A DNA stretch of 64,000 nt from Hygrophila difformis. Taxonomy: Eukaryota; Streptophyta; Magnoliopsida; Lamiales; Acanthaceae. Position 1 is the stretch's first letter; the number at the start of each line of letters is the position of its first letter. Location: assembly GCA_030278955.1 (NCBI GenBank), contig JAOANR010000002.1, positions 13,009,982-13,073,981 of the forward strand, in the 5' to 3' direction. The notes below the pieces were generated by a model, which saw only the letters and a list, made by a program, of their open reading frames with translations, had not been told where the DNA came from and ran no database searches. The translations under genes and the position numbers were made by a program. Of this stretch, positions 45,970-56,978 are shown in pieces.

Positions 45970-46096
45970 GTAAGGTTGTTAAAGGGAGGTTGGGGGGTCG
46001 AGCCCCATCTCCAACAACCTACCATGTGGTGATGTGATTCACACATGGAGAGGGGTTGGGGTGCACGGTCTGCAGGCCCAACCCGGGGTAGGGTTG
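45970..46096. repeat. unclassified insert, right part
   Basis: It starts with the GTAAG duplication, then GGTTGTTAAAGGGAGGTT (45974-45991), the partner of 34932-34949. The remaining 100 bp are GC-rich with several short palindromes and end GGTTGTTACAGT, where gag of element F resumes. It interrupts gag, so it is an insert of its own; its class is not clear. Confidence 0.6.
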
Positions 46097-46710
46097 TTAC
46101 AGTACTAGTCTCGTAGCAAATCGTACTAGCTCCTTGAATTTGCTGTAGTATTCTTGCATCGTTTGTGCACCTTGCTTTAAGTTGATGAATTCCTCGTACT
46201 TCGCAGTCTTGGTGCTCAGTGGGTAGAATCTTTCCCTCAAAGCTTCCTTAAGTTCTTCCCAGGTGTAGGCTTCTTCGTATTCCTCTGAATTCCTCTGGAG
46301 GTTTTGCCACCACTCATCGGCTTCGCCTCCTAAATAGTAGGTCGCTACGTGTATCTTCTCCTCATCAGGGTATTTGATAGCATTCAAGAGCTTATCAAAG
46401 GTACGGATCCAACCTTCCAACTTGGCCGCATCCTCTTGGCCGTCATAATGGGCTGGGTTATAGGGGTTCACTAATGCCAAGTAGTTGACCGGGCTACTGG
46501 CGGAGGTACTGTTTGCGCCCTATGCACCTCGGCATTTCCTAATGCTACAAGGTCTTCCTCCACAGTCCTTAGACGTTCTTCCATGTTGTTGGGTGCAGGA
46601 GGTACTTGTTCTCCCAGGTTTTGAGGGGTCTCATTGTTATTGCCCACGTTGGGGAGGTTAGCGTCAGTGCCGTTTGGACTTACCTTCGTTGGTTTTCTCA
46701 TAGGTGCCAT
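46097..46710 (-). pseudogene. element F gag, N-terminal two-thirds
   Basis: It starts at ATG 46710 (MAPMRKPTKVSPNG). It contains the PNNMEERLRTVEEDLVALG block and, after a frameshift near 46480-46490, the gag core ALVNPYNPAHYDG, WIRTFDKLLNAIKYP, YYLGGEADEWW, RFYPLSTKTAKYEEF and YYSKFKELVRFA. It stops abruptly at the insert at 46096. It parallels element C gag throughout. Confidence 0.9.
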
Positions 46711-47307
46711 TTTCTGTTATAACATATATAGATTAGTTTATCAGAGTTTAGATAGATTGCTTGAACAAGAAATTTGCCAAATCATATATGAGATCAAGTG
46801 TTAAGCGCGCGCCCATAAGGCCACGTGAGTTTCTAATTTCGAATTTTCGGATTTGTTGTTTGGGAAACCAAACAAGGATTTTGGAACAAAGAGTGTTTTA
46901 ATAAAAACTTGATCTTTATTGTCTCCACATAAGAAAATTTTCTAATTCGTACAAAGATAGGAATGGCTAAGGCCGAGATTTGTTATGCTTAGGCGTGCGC
47001 TTAGATGAACACGATCTAGAACTAAGGCAAGATCAGTCTCTAGTTAGCGTTTCTAATTTGATGTCAAGCGTCTAAGTCATCTAGTGCAACAAAAGGTCTA
47101 AGTTAGAGCATATCACTTCTAGGTTCTCTAAGGTATAGAAAAAAGAATGTGGTATGCACATGCAGATGATGATCCCCCCCCCCCCAAAAAAAAATCATGC
47201 ACTATATATATATTTTTCTAATTTCCATGGGTTTTAAAAATAAAAATTTATCCCATGGATTTAATGCTTTAAAAATTTAAAATAATAGTTAAAATTCTTG
47301 GACCTTT
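46711..47307 (-). other. element F leader, left of element C
   Basis: Corresponds to the leaders of E and C. The place of the leader ORF start is recognisable (ATG at 47080-47078 in the same context), but the third codon is TAG and no related protein follows, so F has lost the leader ORF. A C12 run lies at 47174-47185. Confidence 0.75.
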
Positions 47308-47312
47308 ATATT
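47308..47312. repeat. target-site duplication ATATT, left copy (element C)
   Basis: ATATT directly before TGTAACACC, repeated at 59978-59982. Confidence 0.92.
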
Positions 47313-49916
47313 TGTAACACCCCGGTTTTTGGTCACCCAGGTCGGGATGTCACCGCCACATCCCCCTAGTAAGACACGGTTTCTCCGAGCTTACTAAAGA
47401 GATGCAAGGCTAGGTATTGCAGTATTTAAAACATTTAAATCATTCAAAATAGCCCATACAATATAGTTCGAAAATAATATTAACATAGCGCAGCGGAAAT
47501 AATAGTTTTAGTATAGTATCGCAGCGGAAAATATAAATAGGGCCGACATGGCCAAAATACGGGTTAAACAGGCCCGTTCATAATATAGTCTACAGTATGA
47601 ATTTAAAAAGCAAAATAATGTTTCCCAAAATCCCATGCATGAATCGTGCTCACACATGCTCATTCCACATATTCTGTAAGAAAAGGAATAAAAACGGCTT
47701 TGGTCAGCAAACTTGCTGAGTAAGTTAACACATGCATGATCGTAGGGTTTAAAAGCCATTAACTTTAATATTTCATAAAAGCATGATAATAACATAATAT
47801 TTAATTTAATCTAACCGATAGCATAATTTATTTCAGGGCTCTATTTAACAACACATTTCGCATGACTTAGAATAATAGCCATAATTTAAATAAAGCATTT
47901 AAATAATTTCAATGGGACATCAAACATAATTTAATTTAATTTAATGTAATTTAATATCCCCATTACATCCCCGATTTGGTATTTCAAAGTTTCACGATAG
48001 CATCGCGATGTCAACAAGTTTAGCCGGTAGCCCGGCGGCCGCAACCGTATGAGCCATACCCAGTACCACTCCGGAGCCTCGGGAAACCCATATGGATATT
48101 CACGAGAGTGTAGGCTCTATATTTCGTCGTTTTGGCAATATCACATTTCAAGTTTAGCGCGCGGGGTCACCATCGTCCATTACGGCACGAAGTGAATCGT
48201 TAGGGGGCACCCTGCAGAGCACTCACCCCTAATTTTAGTTTATCAAGTTTGTAAGGGGATTTAATTTTTAAAATCTGACTTCAATTGTATTTATTCAAAA
48301 ATAATACCTCAACTCGTTTCAACCCTAAAGGTTAATCCATGTTTCAACAAGATTTCAAGATTTTATTTCCGGTAAACCACATTTTACTCTAAAATTCGTC
48401 TAAAATCAGATTTAATTCCAAAAATTCCAAAATTTCATATCTGACTCAGAAACGTCAAGATCTACAACTTTCGTGTTTTAACTTTTTCAATCCGAGATAC
48501 CTAACTAGGTCAAAATCACCAATTTTCGCATAAGAATAATTCTGTCCGAGTTTAATGTATCACAGTTTAAAGATTTCGAATTCTACCATAGCAATTCAAC
48601 TCCATATTTGATGAAATTTGACAGAGATCATCTTAAGACAATTATCTATGACTTTCATGTCCGGCCAAAGATCTAAAACAGTCTAGATCCTATGTCAAAA
48701 ACGTGATCAAGATCATTCCTAAGTTCTGTCCAAGATTTCAAGATCTACATTCAAACAGTTCGGTTTCGGTTGGTTTTCACATATCAAATCGTCTCTAAAA
48801 ATTCTCAAAAATTTACAGTAGCTAGATTTAAGTCTTAGGAACGTTTTTCGTGTTTTACGTTTCTCTGTTTGAATTCCTTTTAAGGTTCGGAAAAATTCAT
48901 CAAATCTGTTGCGTCGGTAGAAAGTTTAAATTGACAGATTTTCGGTTTCTTGTTAATCTTTTAGTTTTGAATGTTTTAATTCATCCCAAAACCATGTAAG
49001 AGTTAACTTACAGAGTTTATGAACGTCCGGGATCGTCTATTCGAAGGCGTGGCTTCCAGTCCACCGTTTCTCCTCTCCGTTCGTCGGGTTCTGCGATCTA
49101 GATCCAATACGAGGTGTAGAAGAGAAAAGAACATGATTAGGATTCGTTTTCGAATCGTTTATGGAACAAAGATTGGATCGAGACTTACCACGACTATGGA
49201 GATCTGTAGGAATTTCGTCCAACAGGTCTCGCCTTTGGTTTCGTGCCTCCGACGACTCCGGATTTAGGGTTTCGAATGTGTAGAAGGTTGTAGGGTTTCG
49301 TAAAAGTATTTGGAGCTCCTAGGAGGTCTTATTTATAGATTTTCAGGTCCTAGGGCGTCCAACATCTGACCTAAGGGTCTTGGATCGAGAGACGTTCAAC
49401 CGAAAGTCGAAAAATCCGCGTTCGGGCGAGAGATTCACGCAACGGGCGAATCTGTCGCTTGGCGCGGTCGTGGCGCGCCCTTCCCCTTGTGACCGCGCGG
49501 CCACCGCGCCGTACTCGCCTGGACTTCGGTCCGGGCGGTGCGATCCGTCGTGCTTTTCCGCCTCTCTTTCGGGTTTCTATCCCTCTATGCTCCCGAATTC
49601 CGATTTCCGGGGTATGTTCGGGTTTCTACTTTCTCTCTAAATTTATTCTCGGGTCTAATTGGATAATTTGGACTCGAATCCTCAAGTTCACTAGTGTCGG
49701 GTTTCGGTATATAATTTATTTACCTTTAATCCATCCTTTTATTTAATTAAATTCCTTTAATTCCTTTTTAAGTAAAAATCTCATTTCTCATTTCCTTGTC
49801 TTTATTTATTTCTTTATTTGCTGGATTCATTTATTTATTTATGGTATTTATTTTATTTATTACTTATTTATTTAATTATTGTTTTATTTTATGTTGGAAA
49901 ATTCTCGGGTATTACA
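47313..49916 (-). repeat. element C left LTR (3' LTR), 2604 bp
   Basis: TGTAACACCCCGG to CTCGGGTATTACA. TATA-like CTATAAATAAG on the minus strand near 49330, with a GC-rich block (49455-49535) upstream of it in element direction. Confidence 0.95.
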
Positions 49917-50140
49917 GTCTACCCTCCTTAAGAATCAACTTCGTCCTCGAAGTTGTGTTTCGGCTTTTTCTCGTGCTAAGGTCTTGTGTTTGTTTTATTA
50001 TGTTGTGACTGAACTTAGAATTAAAACTTCTAAGCTGCCTACGTACCCGGTAAAGGGATCAAGCCATAACGTAGTTCAAAAGTTTACAAAAATGCACGAA
50101 AAATAGGTGGTATGACATCCTCTCCCCCTTAAGATTGCAG
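49917..50140 (-). other. element C polypurine tract and 3' interior
   Basis: The minus strand reads CTTAAGGAGGGTAGAC against the LTR (49917-49932). No further frame before the integrase stop at 50141. Confidence 0.85.
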
Positions 50141-51346
50141 TTATGTCCCCATAACTGTGTCGGTATCGGTTTGGAACAATGTCGGGTAGCGTTCTCTCAT
50201 GTCGGATTCTACTTCCCAAGTTGCCGTCTCACTTTCGTGGTTTGACCAAAGAACCTTGATCATTTTGACGGTTTTGTTCCTCGTTACTCGTTCCTTAGTA
50301 TCGAGAATACGCACTGGGACTTCTTCGTAAGTCAAATCTTCATCGAGCTCAATTATCTCCGGTTGAAGTACATGTGTCGGGTCCGGCACATACTTCTTGA
50401 GTTGCGAGACATGAAAGACATTATGAACTCTATCTAAGTGTGGCGGTAAAGCCAATCGGTAAGCTAAAGTTCCGACTCGTTCTAGAATTTCGTAAGGTCC
50501 TATGTATCGAGGACTTAACTTTCCTCGTTTGCCAAAGCGCATCACCCCCTTCATGGGTGATATCTTTAGCATGACTCTATCTCCCACTTGAAATTCTAGG
50601 TCTCGTCGTCTCACGTCGGCATAACTCTTTAGATGGTCTTGTGCGGCTTTCATCTTCCCTTGAATCACTTTGATTTGTTGAGCCATGTCTCCGATAAGTT
50701 GTGGTCCCACTACCACGGACTTATCGTTTTCTTCCCAGCTCAATGGGCTTCGGCACTTTCGTCCATACAATGCCTCGAAAGGTGCCATGCCGATGCTAGC
50801 ATGGTAGCTATTATTATAGGAAAACTCAATCAAGGGTAAATGAGATTCCCAATTCCCTTTAAATTCCAACACACATGCTCTCAGCATGTCTTCTAGTGTT
50901 TGGATTGTCCTCTCGGTTTGCCCATCCGTCATCGGGTGGAATGCGGTGCTCATTTTGATTTGAGTACCGAGAGCTTTTTGTAACTCCGTCCAAAAATGAG
51001 AGACAAATCTACTATCTCTATCGGAAATGATATCATGTGGTACTCCATGTCGTCGTACCACATTATCAATGTGGGCTCGGGCCAATTGGTCCATAGTCCA
51101 CGTGTCTTTCATTGGGATAAATATGGCTGTCTTCGTTAGCCTATCCACAATCACCCAAATATTGTTCATGCCTTTAGGTGATCGGGGTAATCCCGAGACA
51201 AAGTCCATTGAGATGCTATCCCACTTCCAACTTGGAATCTCTAGTGGTTGCATCAATCCTAAGGGTTTATGTCGCACTGCCTTAACCTTTTGGCAGGTGA
51301 GACATCTCGCCACAAAGTTCGCCACTTCCTTCTTCATTCCCGGCCA
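50141..51346 (-). pseudogene. element C integrase with chromodomain
   Basis: The catalytic core has Asp in ISMDFVSGLPRSPKG, Asp in IISDRDSRFVS and Glu in DGQTERTIQTLEDML. The zinc-binding CLTCQKVK is partly preserved. The C-terminus carries GDRVMLKISPMKGVMRFGKR and a chromodomain-like stretch (YEEVPVRILDTKERV..VKVLWSNHESE..TWEVE) that in this lineage directs insertion to heterochromatin. It is in frame with RNase H but cut off by a TAG at 51347-51349 where the family has Trp. Confidence 0.92.
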
Positions 51347-52951
51347 CTAATAGATCTTCTTCAGATCTTTGTACAGCTTGTCACCTCTGGGATGTACGGA
51401 ATATGGCGTGTTGTGCCCTTCCTCCATCAACCTTTGTTTCAACTCGGCACATTTAAGGGGCACGCACCATCTCCCTTTAAAACGGATGCTTCCATCCTCG
51501 TGGACAACAAATCCTATTGCCTTTCCTTCGGCAATATACCCTTTTATCTTTTCGAGTTTCGGGTCGCCCGGTTGAGCGAGTCGAATCTCGTCCAATATTG
51601 GAGTTTCTACGACCATGGCATTGACCGTTTCTCTCACTGTGCCAGGATGCACAAGTTCTAACTCCAATCTTGCCAACTCTAGGTACAATGCCGGCGGAAT
51701 TACCAACGAGTTTGTCACGTGTTGGGTTTTCCGACTTAGGGCATCGGCTACCACATTCGCCTTCCCCTCGTGGTATGCTATCTCTAAATCGTAGTCTTTA
51801 ATAAGTTCCAACCACCTTCGCTGTCTCAAATTCAACTCCTTCTGAGTGAATATATATTTCAAGCTCTTGTGGTCGGTGAACATTCGACACTTCCGCCCAT
51901 AAAGATAATGTCTCCATATCTTTAGAGCGAAAACGACCGCTGCCAACTCCAGGTCGTATGTCGGATAATTTTCCTCGTGAGGTTTTAGTTGGCGTGATGC
52001 ATAGGCTACGACTCTCGAGTCTTGCATCAAGACACAACCTAAACCTTCCTTCGAAGCATCACTGTATACTTCGAAGTCACCATTCTCTGATGGTAGTGTT
52101 AATACGGGTGTGGTTGTGAGTCGTTTCTTCAGCTCTTGAAACGCAGTCTCACACGCTTCGGTCCACTCGTATTTTGCTCCTTTCTTCAGTAGCTGGGTCA
52201 AAGGACGTGCAATCCTTGAAAAGTCCTTCACAAATCGTCTATAATACCCGGATAATCCAAGGAAACTCCTTATTTCCATTGGACTCTTCGGAGTTGTCCA
52301 CTCAGTCACGGCAGAAACTTTTGCCAGATCCACTGATACTCCATCAGCGGACACTATGTGTCCGAGAAATGCCACTTCTTTCAACCAGAAATCGCATTTC
52401 GACAGCTTGCCGTATAGCTGATTTCTTCGCAAGATTTCTAACACTTGATGTAAGTGTTTTGCATGCTCTTCCTCACTCTTTGAGTAGATCAGGATGTCGT
52501 CGATGAACACTACGACGCACTGATCTAACAATTCTCGGAACACGTTGTTCATGAGATTCATGAACATGGCCGGAGCATTTGTTAACCCGAAAGATAACAC
52601 TGTGAACTCGTAATGGCCATATCGCGTTCGAAACGCCGTCTTCGGAATGTCCTTCTCGGCAATCCTCAATTGATGATACCCAGATCGCAAATCGATCTTC
52701 GAGAATACTGAAGCTCCCTTCAGTTGATCAAACAGATCCTCTATTCTCGGTAGGGGGTATTTATTCTTAATGGTCACTTGGTTTAGTCCTCGGTAATCTA
52801 TGCAAAGACGTAGTCCTCCGTATTTCTTCTTGACAAATAAAACCGGTGCTCCCCAAGGGGACGTACTCGGTCTTATGTAACCCTTTCCTAATAGCTCCTC
52901 GAGTTGTTCTTTTAACTCCTTCATTTCCAGTGGTGCCATCCGGTACGGAGC
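51347..52951 (-). pseudogene. element C reverse transcriptase and RNase H
   Basis: RT starts at [17 protein letters not shown] (just left of element D) and includes [32 protein letters not shown] and the active site FIDD (52493-52507). RNase H follows with [15 protein letters not shown], the [15 protein letters not shown] block, and [11 protein letters not shown]. The frame is open for about 530 codons up to the TAG at 51347. Any start in this frame would come from element D sequence. Confidence 0.92.
52947..52951. repeat. target-site duplication GGAGC, left copy (element D)
   Basis: GGAGC precedes TGTAACACC and follows GTATTACA at 53944-53948. Confidence 0.92.
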
Positions 52952-53943
52952 TGTAACACCCCGGTTTTGGTAACCCAGGCCGGGATGCCACCGCCACACC
53001 TCCCTAGCAAGACACGGTTTCTCCGAGCTCACTAAAGAGATGCAAGGCTATGGTTTTTCAGGATTTAAAATATTCAAACAGCCCATTCATATATAATTTA
53101 AAGATAATACATCAAAGTTGCAGCGGAAATTTAATTTGTGCAGCGGAAATAAAGTATAAGGGCCGACATGGCCAAAACACGGGTTAAACATTCCCGTTCA
53201 TGCAAGTCGTAATTAAATGCAGGGATTTAAAATAGAGATTTCCCCTAATGTTCCCATGTATGCATATGACGATGCATATTCTTCGACTCTGTAAGAAAAA
53301 GAGGATAAATGGTTTGGGTCAGCAAAAACGCGCTGAGTAAGCCAACACATAGCATGGGTTAGGGGTTTCAAAGCCTTTAGTTAAATTTAATAAAAAGATT
53401 TCTTGTAGGAAAATGATTTGCAAGGCATAAAGACTTAAAAACCTTAAATATTTTGTTCTCCTGTTACATAACCATTTCATCAATATATCATTTAGCCGGT
53501 GATCCGGCGGCCTCAGCCAATTTCAAAAGTATCATTTCTCAAAATATTTTTCGTTTCTTTTATAGTTCACCATTCACCAGGGCTCTTGTGACCGCAATCC
53601 TCATAACCAATATTTTTCGCAGGAAATCATACCATCGCCCTTGGGGAATCTAACCCGCAAGAACTCAATACATCCTGGGGAATCTAACCCGCAGGAAAAC
53701 ATACAATCGCCCTTGGGGAATCTAACCCGCAAGAAGTTGGGCGTTAGCTCCTAGCGAGCTCGGACATTGTTTGGTTGCGTGATTGTATTAATGTGTGTTG
53801 TTGTTTGTTATTATTTGACTGAACTCAGAATTGAAATTCCCAAGTTGCCTACGTACCCTGTGAAGGGATCAAGTCATTATGTAGTTCAAAAAGAATTTAT
53901 TTGGGATACAAAATATTCGAGTTTCGAAGTACGGGGTATTACA
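52952..53943 (-). mobile_element. element D: internally deleted Tekay-like LTR element, 992 bp
   Basis: TG...CA ends with a perfect 5-bp duplication inside element C pol. The left 550 bp match the primer-side part of the family LTR. Near the right end it contains the phrase TTGCCTACGTACCCTGTGAA, which in C, E and F lies outside the LTR next to the polypurine tract. It then ends with an LTR terminus. It is therefore better explained as a full element with large internal deletions than as a plain solo LTR. A 21-bp phrase GGGGAATCTAACCCGCAAGA is repeated three times (53644-53737). Confidence 0.85.
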
Positions 53944-54650
53944 GGAGCCTTCGAGACAGGCTCTGTGCCCGGAATGAGATCTATAGTGAATTCAAGATCT
54001 CTCTCAGGTGGCATGCCCGGAACGTCCTCAGGGAACACGTCCGGGTATTCTCTTACCACTGGTATGCTATCAACCTTGTTCTCTTCCGCCTCAAGGTTGT
54101 GCACGTAGCACGCATATAGTTCATACCCCTTACGCATCAAGTTACTTAGTTTAAGTGCACTAATGATTTTGTTACTTTTCTTAGGGGGCTGAGAGTAAAA
54201 GATAACTCTCTTTCCCCTACTTTTTGACAAGGTGATCTTTTGCTTTTGGCATTCGATCACCGCCTTATACTGGGATAACCAATCCATCCCCAGTATGATG
54301 TCAAAGTCTCTTAAGTTAAATTCTACCAAGTTCGCGAAGAATTCTACGTTCTTTATCACTACAGGAATTCCGTTATATCGTTTAGAGCAAGAAACTACTT
54401 CTCCAGAAGGCAATTGAATTCCTAAGCTAATTCTCTCGCACTTAGGTAGATCTAACTCAGGCACTATCCTTGATGCTATAATTGAGCAACTAGCTCGAGA
54501 ATCAAATAGAATTCTAAGGGGCGTATTCAACACATAAAATGTACCTGCCATCACTTCTCCTTGTGCAGGCACGTCCGCTTGGTTCACCACATTCAGCCTC
54601 CCCATAGGGCGTCCCTGATTGCCCTGCTGATTCGCATTCGGCTGCTGATT
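53944..54650 (-). pseudogene. element C protease
   Basis: Retroviral-type aspartic protease. The flanking FYVLNTPLRILFDS and ILGMDWLSQYKAVIEC blocks are intact, but the catalytic triplet Asp-Ser-Gly reads Asp-Ser-Arg (codons at 54492-54503), which should inactivate it. The linker to RT (REYPDVFPEDVPGMPPERDLEF) follows and is interrupted by element D at EPVSKAP. Confidence 0.9.
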
Positions 54651-55863
54651 TTATTGCTGGTTTTGATTCTGAGGGGGCGGAGGTCGTTGGTTCTGGTTCT
54701 GGTTTTGCGGCCTATTTTGAGGGGGTCTGTATCCTTGGTTATTCCCGTTTCGCCCATTTTGATTTTGAGGCTGTTCTTGCCCCGCGACCAAATCGTCCCT
54801 CTTCGTTATGTTCTCGAGCCTAGTCCGGCAATCCCGTCGAACGTGACCCATTCGACCGCATCGGTAACAGGCGCCTTGTTGCGGGTATCCCCTTGCCAGA
54901 TGGGGTCGTCCACATCTCGGGCAAGGCGGGTACCGGATCTTCTTGGTTGAACCTCCTCCCAGTGTTGTTTTGTTGGGGCCTATTCGACCCTCTGCGCTGC
55001 TCGTTCCTTCCAGTGTTGTTCTCGTTTCTTGAGTCTCGACTTCTCTTGTCTTGGGGACCCCTACTGGACTCCCCACTCACCCTTCTTTTCAGCTGCTGCA
55101 CGCGTGCTACCGCCACGGCGCGGTCATACACAGCTTGCAAATCGGGGTAGTGTACCCCCGCGATCACCTCGCGCACAGACAGGTTTAGTCCCATCTCGAA
55201 CTTCTGTGCCTTTTCCGCATCAGTAGGCACTAGCCTTGGTGCGAACCTCACCAGCTCCTTGAAGCGTGTGTAGTATTCCTGCACCGTTTGGCCTCCTTGC
55301 TTCAGCGACATGAACTCTTCGTACATGGCCGCTTTAGTACTCAAGGGATAGAATCGATCCCTGAGTAGTTCCATCATCTCCATCCACGAGTAGGGCTCGT
55401 CATCTTCAGTCAGCTTAGCTTGAGTGGCCTGCCACCAGTCGTCAGCTTCGCCTCCCAAGTAGTATGAGGCGACATGCACTCTTTCTCCTTCCGGACATTT
55501 AACTGCTCCCAGCAGCTTGTCGAAGGTCCGGATCCACTCTTCCAGTTTAGCTGGATCCCCCTCACCAGCATAGTGGGGTGGCTGGTAGGGATTCACCATC
55601 GCCAGGTAGTTAGGGCGAGCTTGGGGCGGAGGTACCGCCACAGCTTGACCCTGGTTGACTTGCGCGTTTCCGAGCGCAATCAACACTTCCTCTATCGTCC
55701 TAAGACGATCGCCCACATTGTTCGGTGCGGGGGCGTCCTGCGCACCTTGGGGTTGTTCCATCTCAGGTTGAATCAGTTCAGTGACGTTTGGTGGTGTCTC
55801 AGTAGGTATCTCAGTGGTGGTTTGGGGAGAGGTTTGAGTCCTTCCTCTTCCTCTGGGTGCCAT
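54651..55863 (-). pseudogene. element C gag
   Basis: Starts at ATG 55863 (MAPRGRGRTQTSPQT). The gag core is intact (WIRTFDKLLGAVKCP, YYLGGEADDWW, RFYPLSTKAAMYEEF, YYTRFKELVRFAPRLVPT). Near 54940-54965 the frame shifts. In the new frame two CCHC-type knuckles appear (CPRCGRPH..., CYRCGRMGHVRRDC), followed by Gln/Asn/Pro repeats. An in-frame TAA at 54651-54653 then separates gag from protease. Confidence 0.92.
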
Positions 55864-56142
55864 TCTGGTACAAATAGGATAGATTAGGACTTTGTGAATT
55901 TAGCATGTAGTCTAAGCGATTTCTATAAATGTATATGTGTGTTGCAATTTAGCACGTGGTGCTTTGTTCAAACTAAGAAGCGTCGTACGCCTCGGGGTTT
56001 TATTTTATTTCGAAATTTTTTTTTTGGCTGTACGGACAGATCTGTCCGTTTTTTTTCGATTTATGACAAATAAATCGGGCATTTTATTTCCTCAAAAGAA
56101 ATTTTAGTACAAAAGCCGAAATATTTTCCTAGCAAAATAGTA
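55864..56142 (-). other. element C leader between gag and MITE
   Basis: AT-rich, with a palindromic GGACAGATCTGTCC near 56034. No frame seen. Confidence 0.6.
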
Positions 56143-56624
56143 CTCCCTCCGTCCCACGAAGTTTGAACCCTATTCCTTTTTGGGGTGTCCCACGAAGTTT
56201 GAACCCTTTCCGTTTTTAGAAAAATTAAATTAATATAAGTTTGATTAGAATCTTAATTATTGTCAAATCCCATTAAAAATACTTACTTTTACTATTCTGC
56301 ACAAATTCCAATGCATTATTACTTTCTTACACAAAGTCCCTTATATTTCTTTAACTCTTAATATTACAAAATTGATACAAATAAAAATTGTATAAAATAT
56401 ATATTCTAAAACTACACGATTAGACGATTCTAACAAGACCACATTTGAATATTTTTCTCAAATTACATCACTACGATAATATTAAGTCAAAGTTAAACAA
56501 TAAACAATATCAAAATTCATTATAATCTTAAACACAAATACCCACACCACTTTAACTACTAAACTCCACTACCTAAATTACCGTGCCCAAAAGAAAGGCT
56601 TCAATCTTCGCGGGACGGAGGGAG
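56143..56624. mobile_element. Stowaway-type MITE, 482 bp
   Basis: Terminal inverted repeats CTCCCTCCGTCCC / GGGACGGAGGGAG with a TA duplication (56141-56142 and 56625-56626), the signature of Tc1/mariner-derived Stowaway elements. A subterminal phrase GTCCCACGAAGTTTGAACCC occurs twice in the first 60 bp. AT-rich interior without coding capacity. Nearly twice the usual Stowaway length. Confidence 0.93.
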
Positions 56625-56642
56625 TATCTAACAGTAGAATCT

Positions 56643-56978
56643 CTAGTGTCTCATGACGTCCTCCGGTGGGGTAGCAGGATCTTCCTCCGGATCTTCCTCC
56701 TCCGAACTCGGCGGCAGTAGCTCGTCAAAGATAGTGTTTAAGTCTTGCCCGTGGGCATCGATGTATTCCTTTAGTATTAAGTTTTGTGTAGTGAGGGTTT
56801 GGACTTGGCGTTTGAATTGGTTTATGCGGTGATGATCCGCCTCTCTCAAGTTGCCCATGTGATGTAAATTGGCCTCCAATTGAGCCATACGGTACTTCAT
56901 TTGCTCTAGGGTTTGGTGGGAATCGAGATGAACGCTCATCATCCTGACCATCAACTGCATCATGTCTTGACTAGCCAT
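56643..56978 (-). CDS. small coiled-coil leader ORF of element C
   Basis: 111 codons from ATG 56978. Same organisation as 41812-42138: Met-rich start (MASQDMMQLMVRMM), heptad-like core (MKYRMAQLEANLHHMG, INQFKRQVQTL), acidic end (SSEEEDPEEDP). The frame is intact although gag-pol of the same element is broken in at least four places. The MITE lies just downstream, between this ORF and gag. Function unknown. Confidence 0.75.
   Translation of the reverse strand: MASQDMMQLMVRMMSVHLDSHQTLEQMKYRMAQLEANLHHMGNLREADHHRINQFKRQVQTLTTQNLILKEYIDAHGQDLNTIFDELLPPSSEEEDPEEDPATPPEDVMRH

Noticed and set aside
45974..46020. tRNA-derived SINE head (GGTCGAGCCCC resembles a B box)
   Set aside because: The A-box-like sequence is too close to the B-box-like one and the rest does not fold as a tRNA. 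The palindrome across element E explains the segment better.
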